Positions 1-9,872 of a DNA stretch of 29,657 nucleotides are shown here, one piece after another. Source of the DNA: Flammula alnicola (taxonomy: Eukaryota; Basidiomycota; Agaricomycetes; Agaricales; Strophariaceae); contig JADNRV010000497.1 of assembly GCA_015499995.1 (NCBI GenBank), forward strand, positions 1 through 29,657. Reading direction: 5' to 3'. Under the pieces are notes generated by a model. That model was given only the letters and a program-made list of their open reading frames with translations, searched no databases and was not told the origin of the DNA. How positions within the stretch are numbered: position 1 is the stretch's first letter; every line of letters starts with the position of its first letter. Both the position numbers and the translations under genes were made by a program.

Positions 1-228
1 GTGCATCGTGAAAATGGGGCACATATGCAGCCTGAACTTCCAAGGGATTTCAGTTCGTCAGTTGGGATGGCTAGCTCCGTCGACTCTCCTCTACGTGTCC
101 AACGAACCTATGAATGTCGTAAGTGTATATCAAGTATACTGTAGATCAATACTCACAAAGGGTCTTCTATTCGCGAAGACCAATTGGAAAATCATACAGC
201 CGTTTCGGAAATTCTTGGCCGAGGATAA
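1..228 (+). CDS. 3' end of an unidentified protein (partial at left edge)
   Basis: Frame 1 is open from the window edge and reads as plausible protein (ends of the first piece: SVDSPLRVQRTYECR). A GTAAGT donor at 119 and an acceptor at 159-160 would remove a short 42-bp intron and keep the frame, continuing with SSIREDQLENHTAVSEILGRG to a TAA at 226-228. Without splicing the same frame stops at 142-144. I cannot name the protein. The 42-bp intron is shorter than the others in this window (about 49-89 bp), so the splice is the weakest part of the model. Confidence 0.4.
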
Positions 229-954
229 ATTCTACAAAAGAAAACAAGAGGTTTGACACCGAATTTTCGACAGCATGCCCTCAAGAATCTCGTGGCCTAG
301 AATCCAATGGCGATCAACGCCGCTCAAACGCGTCAACATAGATAGAAATACTCCTTTCCAGCATTGAAGCGAACCTCAGAACGATTTGAGCTTGCTGGCG
401 CGGTCTGAGCATGGACTTGACGTGTTTGGTTGATGTCAAGTTAGTGACACTCTCAACGGTCTCCGTCCGATTACAATGCTGTATTGCAAAGCTAGGCATG
501 TGCCAAAGCATTCTAGAGTACGCAAGGTCATCAGAGACAGAAAAGAGGGTCCATAAGGAATTGCAGCGAAGTTGATATTTGACGCACCAGGTCCATTTAC
601 CAATGTCACTGCTCTGCCACTCCTCCCACCCGTCCCCTCAAAAATACTGTGACTGTATACCCTAGCGAGCTTCACCCGGTATTCTTGAAGCCAAGTTGGA
701 GCTGTGAGTTCGAGTCATTATTGAGTTGTTGGGCTGACAAATCAGTGGAGGCAAGCATGGCTCGTAGTGCTTCTAAATGGCCATTAGATAGATACGATAA
801 TCAGAAGCTGTATCCGGGCTGCTTGGATACATTCAATAGAGCTTATGGATTTGTTGTGGATCAATAATGTAAGAGGAAGAGAGTCGGACGGTTCACAGCC
901 ACGAGAGTTTGCCACGCGATCGTCATCAGCACTCCCTCTTATCACCCGTCAACG
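229..954. other. Intergenic, no supported gene
   Basis: About 720 bp between the left-edge gene and the GGA gene. Only short open frames (60-80 codons) on both strands, with no family resemblance or splice structure. The last part should contain the GGA promoter and 5' UTR; I see no clear TATA box. Confidence 0.5.
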
Positions 955-2926
955 ATGTTGCAAAGCCCGACGGGGCCATCGAACTGGATGAAGGTGTCGC
1001 CTCTCGAGGTGCTCATCACCCGTGCATGCGAGCCTTCTCTTCACGAGCCGAACTATGCTCTTCATCTCGAAGTTGCCGAGTACATCGACCAGAAAAAGGC
1101 GAACAAGTGCGTCTATAATCGTCGTCGACATTTCATGTTATCTGATATGCCTTTTCAGCCCACGAGAGGCAGCGATGATGATAGCTCGTCTGGCAAACCA
1201 CCGGAATCCACACATCGCCATCCTTTCTCTCGCCCTGCTCGACACACTTGTCCAGTCATGTGGATACCCCTTTCACCTCCAAATTTCGACCAAGGAATTC
1301 CTCAACGAGCTCGTCCGACGGTTCCCAGAACGGCCACCGCCCTTTCCAGGCCCGGTCATGTCGAGAATCCTGGAGCTGATCAACGGATGGAAGGAAGGGA
1401 TTTGTGTGGAGAGTCGATGGAAGGAGGACCTGGGGAACATTAGAGATATGCATCGACTGCTCACATTCAAGGGCTACAGATTCAGAGATGCGCAGCGAGG
1501 AGGGTCTAACGCTGTTCAGGCTACTGCCGTGGGTTTAACACCAAGTCGCTTTGCTTTCTCTATCTAACTTTGCCTACAGAACCTGAAATCAGCGGAAGAG
1601 CTCGAGGAAGAAGACCGCGCGGCTCAATCTGCCAAACTGCAAGAGCTCATCCGACGAGGAACACCCCGGGATCTCGCTGCGGCGCAGGAGCTCATGAAAG
1701 CACTTGCAGGCGCAAACCCGGATGCCAAGCCCGACTACCGCTCACAGGCGCTGACAGAGCTGAATAAGCTGGAGCAGAAGGTGATACTGCTGAACGAAAT
1801 GCTGGACAACGTGGATGTATCGAGAGGGGAGAAGTTCGTTACAGGGGATGCATATGATGTGAGTTCTTTTTTCTTACACAACTCGGGGCGGAAACTCATG
1901 ATCCAACAGCAAGTATCGTCGATACTGATTGCCGCCAGGCCAAAGCTGCAAAAATGGATATCGGACGCGGAGACGGACGATCCAGAGTCGCTGGATACGT
2001 TCCTGCAAATAAACGACCAGATCAATACTGTCCTGACTCGCTACGAAGCCTTCAAGAAAGGCGATTACACTTTCGCTGCCAACCCCATACCGCAAGAGCT
2101 ATCCAACAACGCCGGCTCCAGCACCGGCGTGTCTCTGATTGATCTGGACGATAGCGCCCCGACGACGAACGCTGAAGCTGGAGGAGCAAACGATCTCTCT
2201 GGTCTCTTCTCACAACCTGTGCAACAACCCGTGCGGCAAGCTATTCAACAGCAACAGCAATTCGGCATGCCTCAAGGCTTTGGAGGTATGCCACCGCCGT
2301 TCATGGCAGGGGTTCAAGCCCAACAACAACCGCCCCAACCGCAAGTCATGCAGCCTCACGCACCAACACCTCTCTTCCATAACGGCTCCGCATTTGCACG
2401 GCCCAACTCCATGTCGCCTCCATACTCACAGTCGGCCACCCCGCCAGCGGCGATCGTCCTCCCAGGCACTCCGGGACCGGCCCCCGCCCAATTGCCGAAC
2501 TACTTTGGGAACGGAGGCGCTGGAGGGAAAGCGCCGATGGGTGTTGCTAATACGGGAACTGGAATGGGCCTGGACGGGATGGGTGCCGGGCTGGGCATGG
2601 GCATGGGCAGCGTCGGCGGCTCTAGCTCGCACCTGCACCCGAATCTCGGGATGGGTAGTGGGATGGGAATGGCGATGAGCATGGGTATGGGGCAGCCGCA
2701 GACGTATGCTGGGATGGGGTTGGGGCAGACGTTTGGGGGCAGTCCTCAGCCCCAGCCCCAGCAGCAGTATCAGCAGCACCAGCAGCAGTTGGGTTTCCAG
2801 CCTCAGCAGCCTCAGCAAATACCACAGCAGCAACAGGCGGCAGTGGCAAGCACGGGTGCCACGCCCAGCGTTGCTGCAGGCCAGCAGCGCAAGGACCCAT
2901 TCGCGGATCTGGCGGGGCTATTTTAA
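955..2926 (+). CDS. GGA-type ARF-binding adaptor (VHS-GAT protein)
   Basis: Predicted trans-Golgi/endosome clathrin adaptor that recognises sorting signals and ARF or ubiquitin. Exons 955-1106, 1159-1528, 1580-1858, 1910-2926 give 605 aa; introns are 52, 51 and 51 bp, and the third is in phase 0 and could be read through. An N-terminal VHS domain (about residues 13-155) includes PLEVLITRA, ALHLEVAEYI, PREAAMMIARL, ALLDTLVQSCGYPFH and STKEFLNELVRRFPERPP, which is GGA-like. The linker and GAT region (about 175-310) carries SAEELEEEDRAAQ, IRRGTPRDLAAAQELMK and a helical bundle with LNKLEQKVILLNEMLDNVD. Residues from about 330 on are low complexity (Q, G, M, P). The protein ends in DPFADLAGLF, an acidic-phenylalanine type motif. 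No gamma-adaptin ear is visible, unlike yeast and human GGAs. The start precedes the VHS directly and no better upstream ATG is seen. Confidence 0.88.
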
Positions 2927-3884
2927 CAATGATGATAGTGATTATCACAGTCTGAGCGTCGGTTGGGAGTGGAGGGTTTGACGCTGGGATGCTTGTGTGG
3001 TGGCCTTGGACGTTGTCTTCTTTCTACCCCACTCAAAATGCCTGGAGTATCTCAAGGATGAATAGCTACGGTACGGTCTGCGTGTGGTAGTATGTATTGG
3101 AGGTGACCTAGAATCTGTTTTCCTGTATTCTGTTTTATTGAAATACATTGCAATCGGAAAAACCATGGACAGGCTATTGCCTTTGGTCGGATCTTTCAAT
3201 CTTCTATGGAAGATTGATATTGAATATTGAAGACTTATGGGCGCTTCTGGGGCGCGTCAATCAAGCTAAATTCATTTTGAAACTCAAAGTCGAACCGTCG
3301 AACCGCTGGCGTACTAGTATGATTGGGCGTCTGATGAGTTGATTGACAGAAATGGTCAACGCTTTCTGTATATATTTCGCTTGAATATTGTTGGATCAGG
3401 CTTCAAGGATTCAATTCAATATTCATGGTGGTGGGCATGGCCGGTTGGATTGATGGGAAGCTTTGTCAGCAGATCAGCCTCGAAAAAGTGTCCAAACCAG
3501 AATCTCATCCATTCCGCAACGATTTCATAGTTCTAACACCATAGGATAGTTGTAGAAATAATGTAATATGAATGTCTTGACTAATGTATGTCCGTTTATG
3601 TGTGTTGAGATACACGTCAAAAGGTGTAGTTTGACGCGTCAAAAGTAGCTTAAAAATGCGAATTTTTCTTATTCAATGCAACAAATGACTTGAAATGTTG
3701 CCCAAAGATAAATGACGCTCGAAATTCGAGGATAGAGGGAGAATTGCAGACGATATAAAAAGTGGACATTTCTTTGACATTTCTTCTTGAAGATTGGCAG
3801 GTGGGAAGGTCCAGCCAAGCATAACCAAATACCATCATTTTGAACAGGCGTTGCCCACACCAATATTATTCAGCTTCTGTATGT
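2927..3884. other. Intergenic gap after GGA gene
   Basis: AT-rich sequence presumably including the GGA 3' UTR. Short open frames on both strands show no conserved motif. It contains a perfect 14-bp palindrome at 3630-3643 (see findings). No gene is supported. Confidence 0.5.
3630..3643. promoter_or_regulatory. 14-bp palindrome with ACGCGT core
   Basis: TTTGACGCGTCAAA is a perfect inverted repeat. It contains ACGCGT (the MluI cell-cycle box core) and two TGACG half-sites. A related half-site, ACGTCAAAAGG, lies at 3614-3624. No gene start is close, so regulatory use is only a possibility. Confidence 0.2.
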
Positions 3885-4095
3885 ACGCCGGATCTCGGCA
3901 TTCCATTGCCCCGCACAACCAGCCTCAATCCGTTCAATGCCTCCCGTTATCGATGCTCGTCTTCGACAAAACAAATCCAGCACAAATCCTCGAAGTGCGT
4001 CGGCGCGTTTGCACGAAAATGCCGGTACCCATGCTCGCGACTGTGTCAGTGGCATTGAAATTTGACTCATAACAGCAGCAAGCCTCGGAGGCCGC
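3885..4095 (+). pseudogene. Decayed duplicate of part of the 7216-9241 gene
   Basis: One frame here reads LPLSMLVFDKTNPAQ, matching LPLSMPLLNKTNPAQ of the intact gene at about 7702-7750. Upstream, RSRHSIAPHNQPQ parallels RPRSPAIPPDVTN. Downstream, the nucleotide match continues in another frame (tcggcgcgtttgcacgaaaa against tcggcacgtttggacgaaaa), so at least one frameshift separates the two halves. The region has no start codon, splice structure or long frame of its own. The similarity was aligned by eye over about 150 bp; the outer limits are uncertain. Confidence 0.6.
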
Positions 4096-4292
4096 ATGAA
4101 GGTTACCTGTTTTGACTTCTTGATGTGGTGTCAGAGCAGGGTGTTGGCATTGTGCGAAATCCAGGAGGAGTTCCGAGTCGAAATATGAGGTCTAGGCTAA
4201 CGTGTTAATCATGACCAAGAAGGAATAGTACGTCTGTCTTGCTATCATAAATTTATAACACCACTGGAGTTTATCTCAGTTTCGAATATCGC

Positions 4293-5582
4293 TCAAAGGT
4301 ACAAATTGGCCATCCAGCGCACAGTCTTATCCAAAGACCACTCCCCACCGTTGTATGCAAAGGCGCTGGTAAGCCTTTGAAGCGGCCCAAAGTTACCTTT
4401 CCCATCGTTAAAGGAAACCCAGACCGCCTCGTCCCCAAATCCAATGATGTCAGCACACCCATCGCCCGTCAAGTCGACTGGGAAGCGCAGATGTTTCTCT
4501 ACGCGCCATCCAGTGCTATAACAAAAGTCGCTGATGACCTTCTTGGACTGCTGGAAGTTGCCCTTGCCGTCGTTGAGCGAGACCCACACGCCTTCCTCGC
4601 CGAACCCAATGATATCTCCACGCTTGTCGCCTGTGAGGTCGGCGATGAACCTTGGGTGCCTCTCGACGCGCCATCCACCTGCTATGTACCCAAAGTCGTT
4701 GACGACGAGTTTGGAAGGCTTGAAGGTACCATCGCCATTATTGAAGGCCACCAACACACCAGCATCACCACAGCCAATAAGGTCGACCTTGGCGTCTCCG
4801 GTGAGATCGAAAATAAAACGCGGATGCTTCTCGATGCGCCAGCCGCCAGAGTTGTAGCACATGTCGTTCAGGACGCCCACGCCACGCCCGAAGGTACCGG
4901 TACCATCGTCGTTGTTCCTCCCGACAATAACTGAATTCTCCCCGAAACCAACGATATCGAGCTGCCCTCCGCCGAACACGTTACCAAGGAAGCGCAAATG
5001 CCTTTCAAGGCTCCACCCTCCTGCCGCACCATCAGACCCAAAGTCTTGAACGGCGAGTCTGGAAGGTGCGAACACCCCATCGCCCTTATTGGCCGAGACC
5101 AACACTCCCGCGTCGCCGAATCCAACAATGTCGGCGTGTCCTGTCTTCCTAATATCCGCCAAGAAACGGAGGTGCTTCTCGACGCGCCATCCTTGAGCGT
5201 ATCCGAACTCGGAGAGGACCAGCTTGGGAACCTGGAAGGTGTTGTTGCCGTTATTGAGAGCGAGAATGACACCGCCTTCTCCGAATCCGACGATGTCGAA
5301 TTGCCGCTTGCCACCGACATCAGCGAGGATACGAACGTGTCGGTCGACTCGCCAGCCACCTGCGTCGTATCCAAAATCTGCGAGGACCTTAACAGCCTGG
5401 ACGGTGATCGCGTTGCGCAAGATGACAACACCAGAGGTACTGAATCCGACGATGTCTGCGATACCTGGACTAGCGGTGGGAACTAGACAAAATACTGTCA
5501 GAGTCGGATTCACGTTAAATAGTAAGTTGAGAAGCGTACTGGGTAGAGCTTGACTAATAACTGGGTCGGTGATCGATGCCAT
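4293..5582 (-). CDS. PVL-type seven-bladed beta-propeller lectin
   Basis: Homologue of Psathyrella velutina lectin, a GlcNAc/sialic-acid-binding integrin-like propeller of about 400 aa. Exons 5540-5582 and 4293-5482 (57-bp intron, phase 1) give 410 aa. Removing the intron restores the compact N-terminus VISQALPIPTASPGIADIVGF. Seven repeats follow, each with a DIVGFG-x2-GV-x-V-x2-N-x-G-x-GTF type strand-loop, and GGWRVEKHxRF linkers between blades. Calcium-loop type DLTGDxxxD motifs occur in the later blades (DLTGDAKVD, DLTGDKRGD, DLTGDGCAD). The C-terminus WMANLYL is also PVL-like. One blade has LIGCGDAG, with Cys replacing the usual Phe. There is no signal peptide, as in PVL, so it is probably cytosolic or unconventionally released, with a likely role in self or foreign glycan recognition (inference). 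Confidence 0.9.
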   Translation of the reverse strand: MASITDPVISQALPSTLLNLLFNVNPTLTVFCLVPTASPGIADIVGFSTSGVVILRNAITVQAVKVLADFGYDAGGWRVDRHVRILADVGGKRQFDIVGFGEGGVILALNNGNNTFQVPKLVLSEFGYAQGWRVEKHLRFLADIRKTGHADIVGFGDAGVLVSANKGDGVFAPSRLAVQDFGSDGAAGGWSLERHLRFLGNVFGGGQLDIVGFGENSVIVGRNNDDGTGTFGRGVGVLNDMCYNSGGWRIEKHPRFIFDLTGDAKVDLIGCGDAGVLVAFNNGDGTFKPSKLVVNDFGYIAGGWRVERHPRFIADLTGDKRGDIIGFGEEGVWVSLNDGKGNFQQSKKVISDFCYSTGWRVEKHLRFPVDLTGDGCADIIGFGDEAVWVSFNDGKGNFGPLQRLTSAFAYNGGEWSLDKTVRWMANLYL

Positions 5583-5652
5583 ATTTCGAAAGATTAGAAT
5601 GTAGCTGTTGAAGATGTTACTTCGACGAAGAAACTATGCTGCAATTTGAAGC

Positions 5653-5661
5653 CTTTTTATA
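5653..5661 (-). promoter_or_regulatory. TATA box of the lectin gene
   Basis: On the minus strand this reads TATAAAAAG, about 70 bp upstream of the lectin ATG. The spacing suits a short 5' UTR of roughly 40 nt. Confidence 0.6.
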
Positions 5662-5669
5662 ACTCGAAG

Positions 5670-6291
5670 CTCTTCGCGACCCAGAAATTGTTTAGTGGGC
5701 ACCTGACCTACCTTATCCTCAATTCTAACTTCGATTGAATGAATAGGACGCGAAGTAAACCTCCTCAATGCTCTCAGCTGGCCGCTATCAACTACGAATG
5801 GCCCCATTGACAACCAACACCCCGCCTCGGCGTTTACATCGGCGGGCGGCGCTCACTTGTCAACCGTTAAGGGTATTTTTCAAACAACAGACCTGTCTTC
5901 TCGATATAGGAAAGCACCAGCGCAGTGGTGGTGCTGACAAGCCCATACAGACCTCTCCTTGAAGTGCAGGATGCGACGAGTGCGTTTGAGCTTGTACGCA
6001 CCTCGTCACTGATGGGCTTACACACCCATAAGGATGTGTGCGCAAAATAGCGCTGGAAAATAATTGGGTGTCGGAAAGGACATCTAGCCGACGATTTAGC
6101 CGACTCGCAAAGGAAAGACTGCCCATAACTTGTGGTAGTGTTATTTTTGCCGTACACTACGGGTGTTAAATATAGCTCACCAAGACACCTGATCCGGTGG
6201 CAGTTTCTGCGCCTACGCCCGTAGTACGTACTTATTCGCAAAAAAAAAAAGATTCCAATGGAAATCAACTTGAAATTTCATTGATTACAAG
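5670..6291. other. Gap upstream of the lectin gene
   Basis: Contains the rest of the lectin promoter and otherwise unexplained sequence. A plus-strand frame around 5910-6050 (for example LLEVQDATSAFELVRTSSLMG) looks mildly protein-like but is bounded by stops and has no splice context. A 13-nt A-run lies at about 6239-6251. Confidence 0.4.
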
Positions 6292-6453
6292 GCTTCCAAC
6301 AGTCTTGTTGTGGGCGACGATTCAACTTACGGTGGCTGGTATGCCCAGTGGAAGTATAATGGAAGTCAAGACTTCTGGGGTTGTACACCATCGCAGCACG
6401 TTCGTACGGATCACAAACAGATCATTGAATTGCAGAAGAGTACTCCCGGATAA
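6292..6453 (+). pseudogene. Orphan terminal exon or gene fragment
   Basis: A 53-codon frame following an acceptor-like TTGATTACAAG reads like a genuine protein C-terminus, including GGWYAQWKYNGSQDFWGC and HVRTDHKQIIELQ, and ends at TAA 6451-6453. The aromatic and Cys content suggests a secreted or carbohydrate-associated protein, but I do not recognise the family. No convincing upstream exons or start codon are found within 600 bp, so it may be the remnant of a broken gene. A different, longer overlapping frame (6197-6529) looks less protein-like. Confidence 0.35.
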
Positions 6454-7215
6454 TGCCACAGCTTATAGGTTTCCAGCACTTGAAAAGGAGGAAATGCGGG
6501 CTCTGTTTGTCGCAGAACACCCTATGTGATAACGATCGTTCCTCTGTCGCAGGTGACCTTCAAAGTTTTGCAAGTGCCTGAACGCATCCCCACGACATCG
6601 GAGGAGGAAAAAAACCGGTCTGTTCAATGGGGGATCGTAATACCAAATCTAAGGAGTCCAGACTAGGAGTACTGTGTACTGTAGTTTAACTACTCACGAA
6701 AGAAGAGGTATGTATGTACTGCAATATTGCGCTTTCTTTCTTGAAGCTTATGCTCCGACAGGAGCGGCTACTTCCTTCAGTTCTGCGCGGAAAATGGTCT
6801 TTATTTCCCCACCGTGAAAAATGTATTATAATTTCCTTGTTTTGAGTCTGGTCCCTTACTTAGATTCCACTTTCAACTCTCAAGCGACGCGCTTTAGCCC
6901 CTGTCCACATTTCGTCGCGTTCGTCACAGAGTCACGTGTTTCTAAAGCGCGTTACGGATTGTCTGCTCGTTCAACGTTGTACATGTTGCCTATTTTCACC
7001 ATTTGTTCCCCATTTCCCGTCTTTTTATTCAAATCATCTATACGGTGCTAACTTGCTAGCCTTTTTATGATTCTAATTGTGCCATTTGAATCCAAAGAGG
7101 CAAAGAAAACAAAGGAAACTTGACCGGTCAAGTGGCCTCCTTAAGTTTATATAGGGTTTGAGCCTCCCGCTTGGTAGCATCGTGAGTTCGAATTCTCATC
7201 ACGACTCGAACGAGG
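6454..7215. other. Gap with promoter of the 7216 gene
   Basis: No gene seen. A TATATA sequence at 7148-7153 lies about 65 bp before the ATG at 7216 and is a candidate TATA box. A tRNA-like B-box sequence lies at about 7181-7202 (see findings). Confidence 0.5.
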
Positions 7216-9241
7216 ATGGACATTTATGAATCATCTGTGGAACAAGACTCCTTCGCTATGGATGGGATTGGTGCCGTGCCAGCATTCTCGCCTTTCTCTG
7301 CCAATGAACCAGAACCGACGGACTATGTCAAGTGGCAAGGCTCACAGACGGCCTGTCCAGCGCTCAACCAGCTCATAAAGTCCAGCGCCGATGAGCCAAA
7401 CATACCAGAAGAAGGTGTCTCAACTTCACGAGGTGCGTATCATTTTCTATCAAAATCATTCGTTATTTGATGTTTGAACTTTTGCGCGGATTGCAGGATG
7501 GCAGAGGCAGCCTTCCTTTGATCAAATACCAGGATTCTCTCTACTGAGTACCAATGACAGCACGTCCTCACCCTTCCTCAAGTCGAACCCACACTCGTCG
7601 TCATCTTCCTCTAAGTCCTCTTTCTCAAGGCCACCTTCCCGGCCACGTCCTTCAGGCTCGAGACCTCGGTCTCCAGCAATCCCACCGGATGTAACCAACC
7701 TCGACCTCCCCCTCTCGATGCCTTTGTTAAATAAAACGAACCCTGCACAATTCATGGACATGCTCAAGGGCGTGTCGGCACGTTTGGACGAAAACGCTGG
7801 TGTCCGTCCTCGGAACGGTGGTAGTAGCTCAATCGGTCCGACCCGAGCGACCCGAGCAACGAAGAGGGCACGAGGAGCCAGCCTCGGTGGTATCGCTGAA
7901 CTCCAGGCAGGGAGGGTGAAGAAAGGTCGTGTTAGTGTTCTGCGCGAGACGGACTGGGACGAAGGAAGGAATCGTATAGACAAAGGCAAAGGAAGAGCCA
8001 TGCCTGAGGACGGAGAAAGGGATGGAAGAAGGCTGAGTGCCAATGCGGATGGCAGAATGCTGGATGCATCCTCCTATTTGGGTCCTCACGTTGCAAGTTC
8101 TCTGCGGTCCAGCGAGGATGGCAGTTTCATGGATATAGATGGCAATACGACCAAATCTTCCAGCAGATCGCGCTCACAATGTTGGGCAGATTCGCCGGAC
8201 CACTCCTCATCTACGAAGAGCCCTTCTCAGACGAGGATGCCTCCTCCGCCTGCACCTCGGACGAAACACCCAGGTGAACAAAGACCCCGAATCAATACTC
8301 CAATGACATCCACGGCAGCATCGCCATCATCGAATTTCTCTCATATCCAACAGTCGCATTCTCTTCAACAAAAACAACCCAATCCGACTGAATCTAAACC
8401 CCCCAAACCCGACCCTGTGCCTAAACTGCATCCTCTCTTATTAGAACCATCAGCAAAGGCGTCGTCGTCTTCAGTATCCCGACCGCAACCGCAGCCCCAA
8501 GCTCGAATACCGCCTCGAGCTGCACCGGCACCGCTCAAACCACAACCAGCATTAGTGGTACCTAAGATAGAACCAACCTCAACATCCAAACCACAACAGC
8601 TGTATCCGCAATCCAAAGCCCAAACCACCTCAGTAGCCCACCCATCATTAACCCAAAATCTGTTGTCGTCTCGCCCTCCGGCTCTTGGTATGCGACGCAC
8701 ACACACGTTCCCGGCCTCCGGCATCACCACGTCGCTGCAAAAAACAGGCGCATTGCCTACGCGGCAGAAGGGGTTCAAGCCTCCCCTTCTGTCCGCATCG
8801 CAGCCGCAATCTCAGGCGGTGCAAGCGCCGTCGCAGGCCAGAATTCCACCTCAAGCCCAACTACAGCCGAAGTTAGCGTCGAGCGGCGTCTCTACGCGTT
8901 CAGGAGGCGGTCAGCCTCAGCCCAAGTATGATAGCCCACGAGGACCGGCAGGCAGTAACGGGTCGACGTCCTCAGACTCCCAACGCGCGCCTACCTCCTC
9001 GTCCGGCTCATCTGCACCTGGATCCGCGTCTTCGAAGTCGACGTCTACCTCTGTGTCCCCTGCTACGGCCTCCAAGTCCATCTCGTCGAAGCCACGGGTG
9101 CCTGCTGCGCCTTCCGCACCTGCACCCATACCAGTCTCGGCGCCCCTTCCTGAACCATCAGACGGTGATCCGGATTCGTCGTTTGGTGATATGTCGTTCG
9201 ATATGGACGCGCTTGAAGAGACGATGCGGATGTATGACTGA
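7216..9241 (+). CDS. Hypothetical disordered S/P/Q-rich protein
   Basis: Exons 7216-7432 and 7497-9241 (64-bp intron, GTGCGT donor, TTGCAG acceptor) give 653 aa. I do not recognise the family. The N-terminus (about 1-70) is acidic and hydrophobic-patterned (AFSPFSANEPEPTDYVKW). A short block at about 165-200, LPLSMPLLNKTNPAQFMDMLKGVSARLDENAG in overlapping form, looks structured and is the part preserved in a decayed duplicate at 3885-4095, so it may be the functional core. A basic stretch with RATRATKRARG and KKGRVS follows. Residues from about 290 to 620 are Pro/Gln/Ser repeats without domains. The last 20 residues form an acidic helix ending FDMDALEETMRMYD. Basic patches suggest a nuclear protein, but that is inference only. 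Confidence 0.75.
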
Positions 9242-9872
9242 TTTAGTGCAACTTCGGTCGGACACAGGTTGCCGTTACCCCTTAGCCTACGATAATCTGG
9301 ATAAGTGATTTATTCGAACTTCTCATTTTTTTCGATGGCTTAGGCGTGGAGAATCACTTTTCGATGCCTTATTTGCCGAGTTTTGAATTGAACTCGGCAT
9401 TCAGATCCTTGAAAGTCAGCATGCACATTTATGATGATTTTGTACTCGCGATCCCCATCGCTTCCCGAGAAATTTGCAGCGGCCGTGCCCTCGAATTTCA
9501 TGATATTCATATAGTATGCATCAGAAATTAACTTATATCTTACAATGTCTTGCTACAAAGTACTCATTTAGTAGCAATCATAATTACTCATTTTTGCGAA
9601 GCTTTCATTGCTCAACGTTCAACACTTGTAAGTCCAAAAAATTCAAGATCAGCATCTATATGGAATATAGCCTTCCAAGGTCTGGACCGCTGCTTGAGCA
9701 GATGTAAAGACTGTCGCTCAGGCAGTTGTCAAAACAGTTCGCATTGAATCATTATCCAAGATAAGCTCAAGTCATCGTCACAACACTCAACACTCTCAGA
9801 GGTGTGAGCAATCCATTCTCCATCAGAAATTTTATGATTAAGGTATATTACTACTGGTAGTATATCAGCCCT
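9242..9872. other. Convergent intergenic gap
   Basis: Lies between the 3' ends of the 7216 gene (+) and the 9873 gene (-). Only short frames without motifs. Presumably two 3' UTRs. Confidence 0.5.

Noticed and set aside
2426..2948. Leucine/histidine-rich minus frames
   Set aside because: Shadows of the low-complexity Q/G/M tail of the GGA gene.
4377..5553. Several 100-190-aa plus frames
   Set aside because: Antisense shadows of the repetitive lectin gene.
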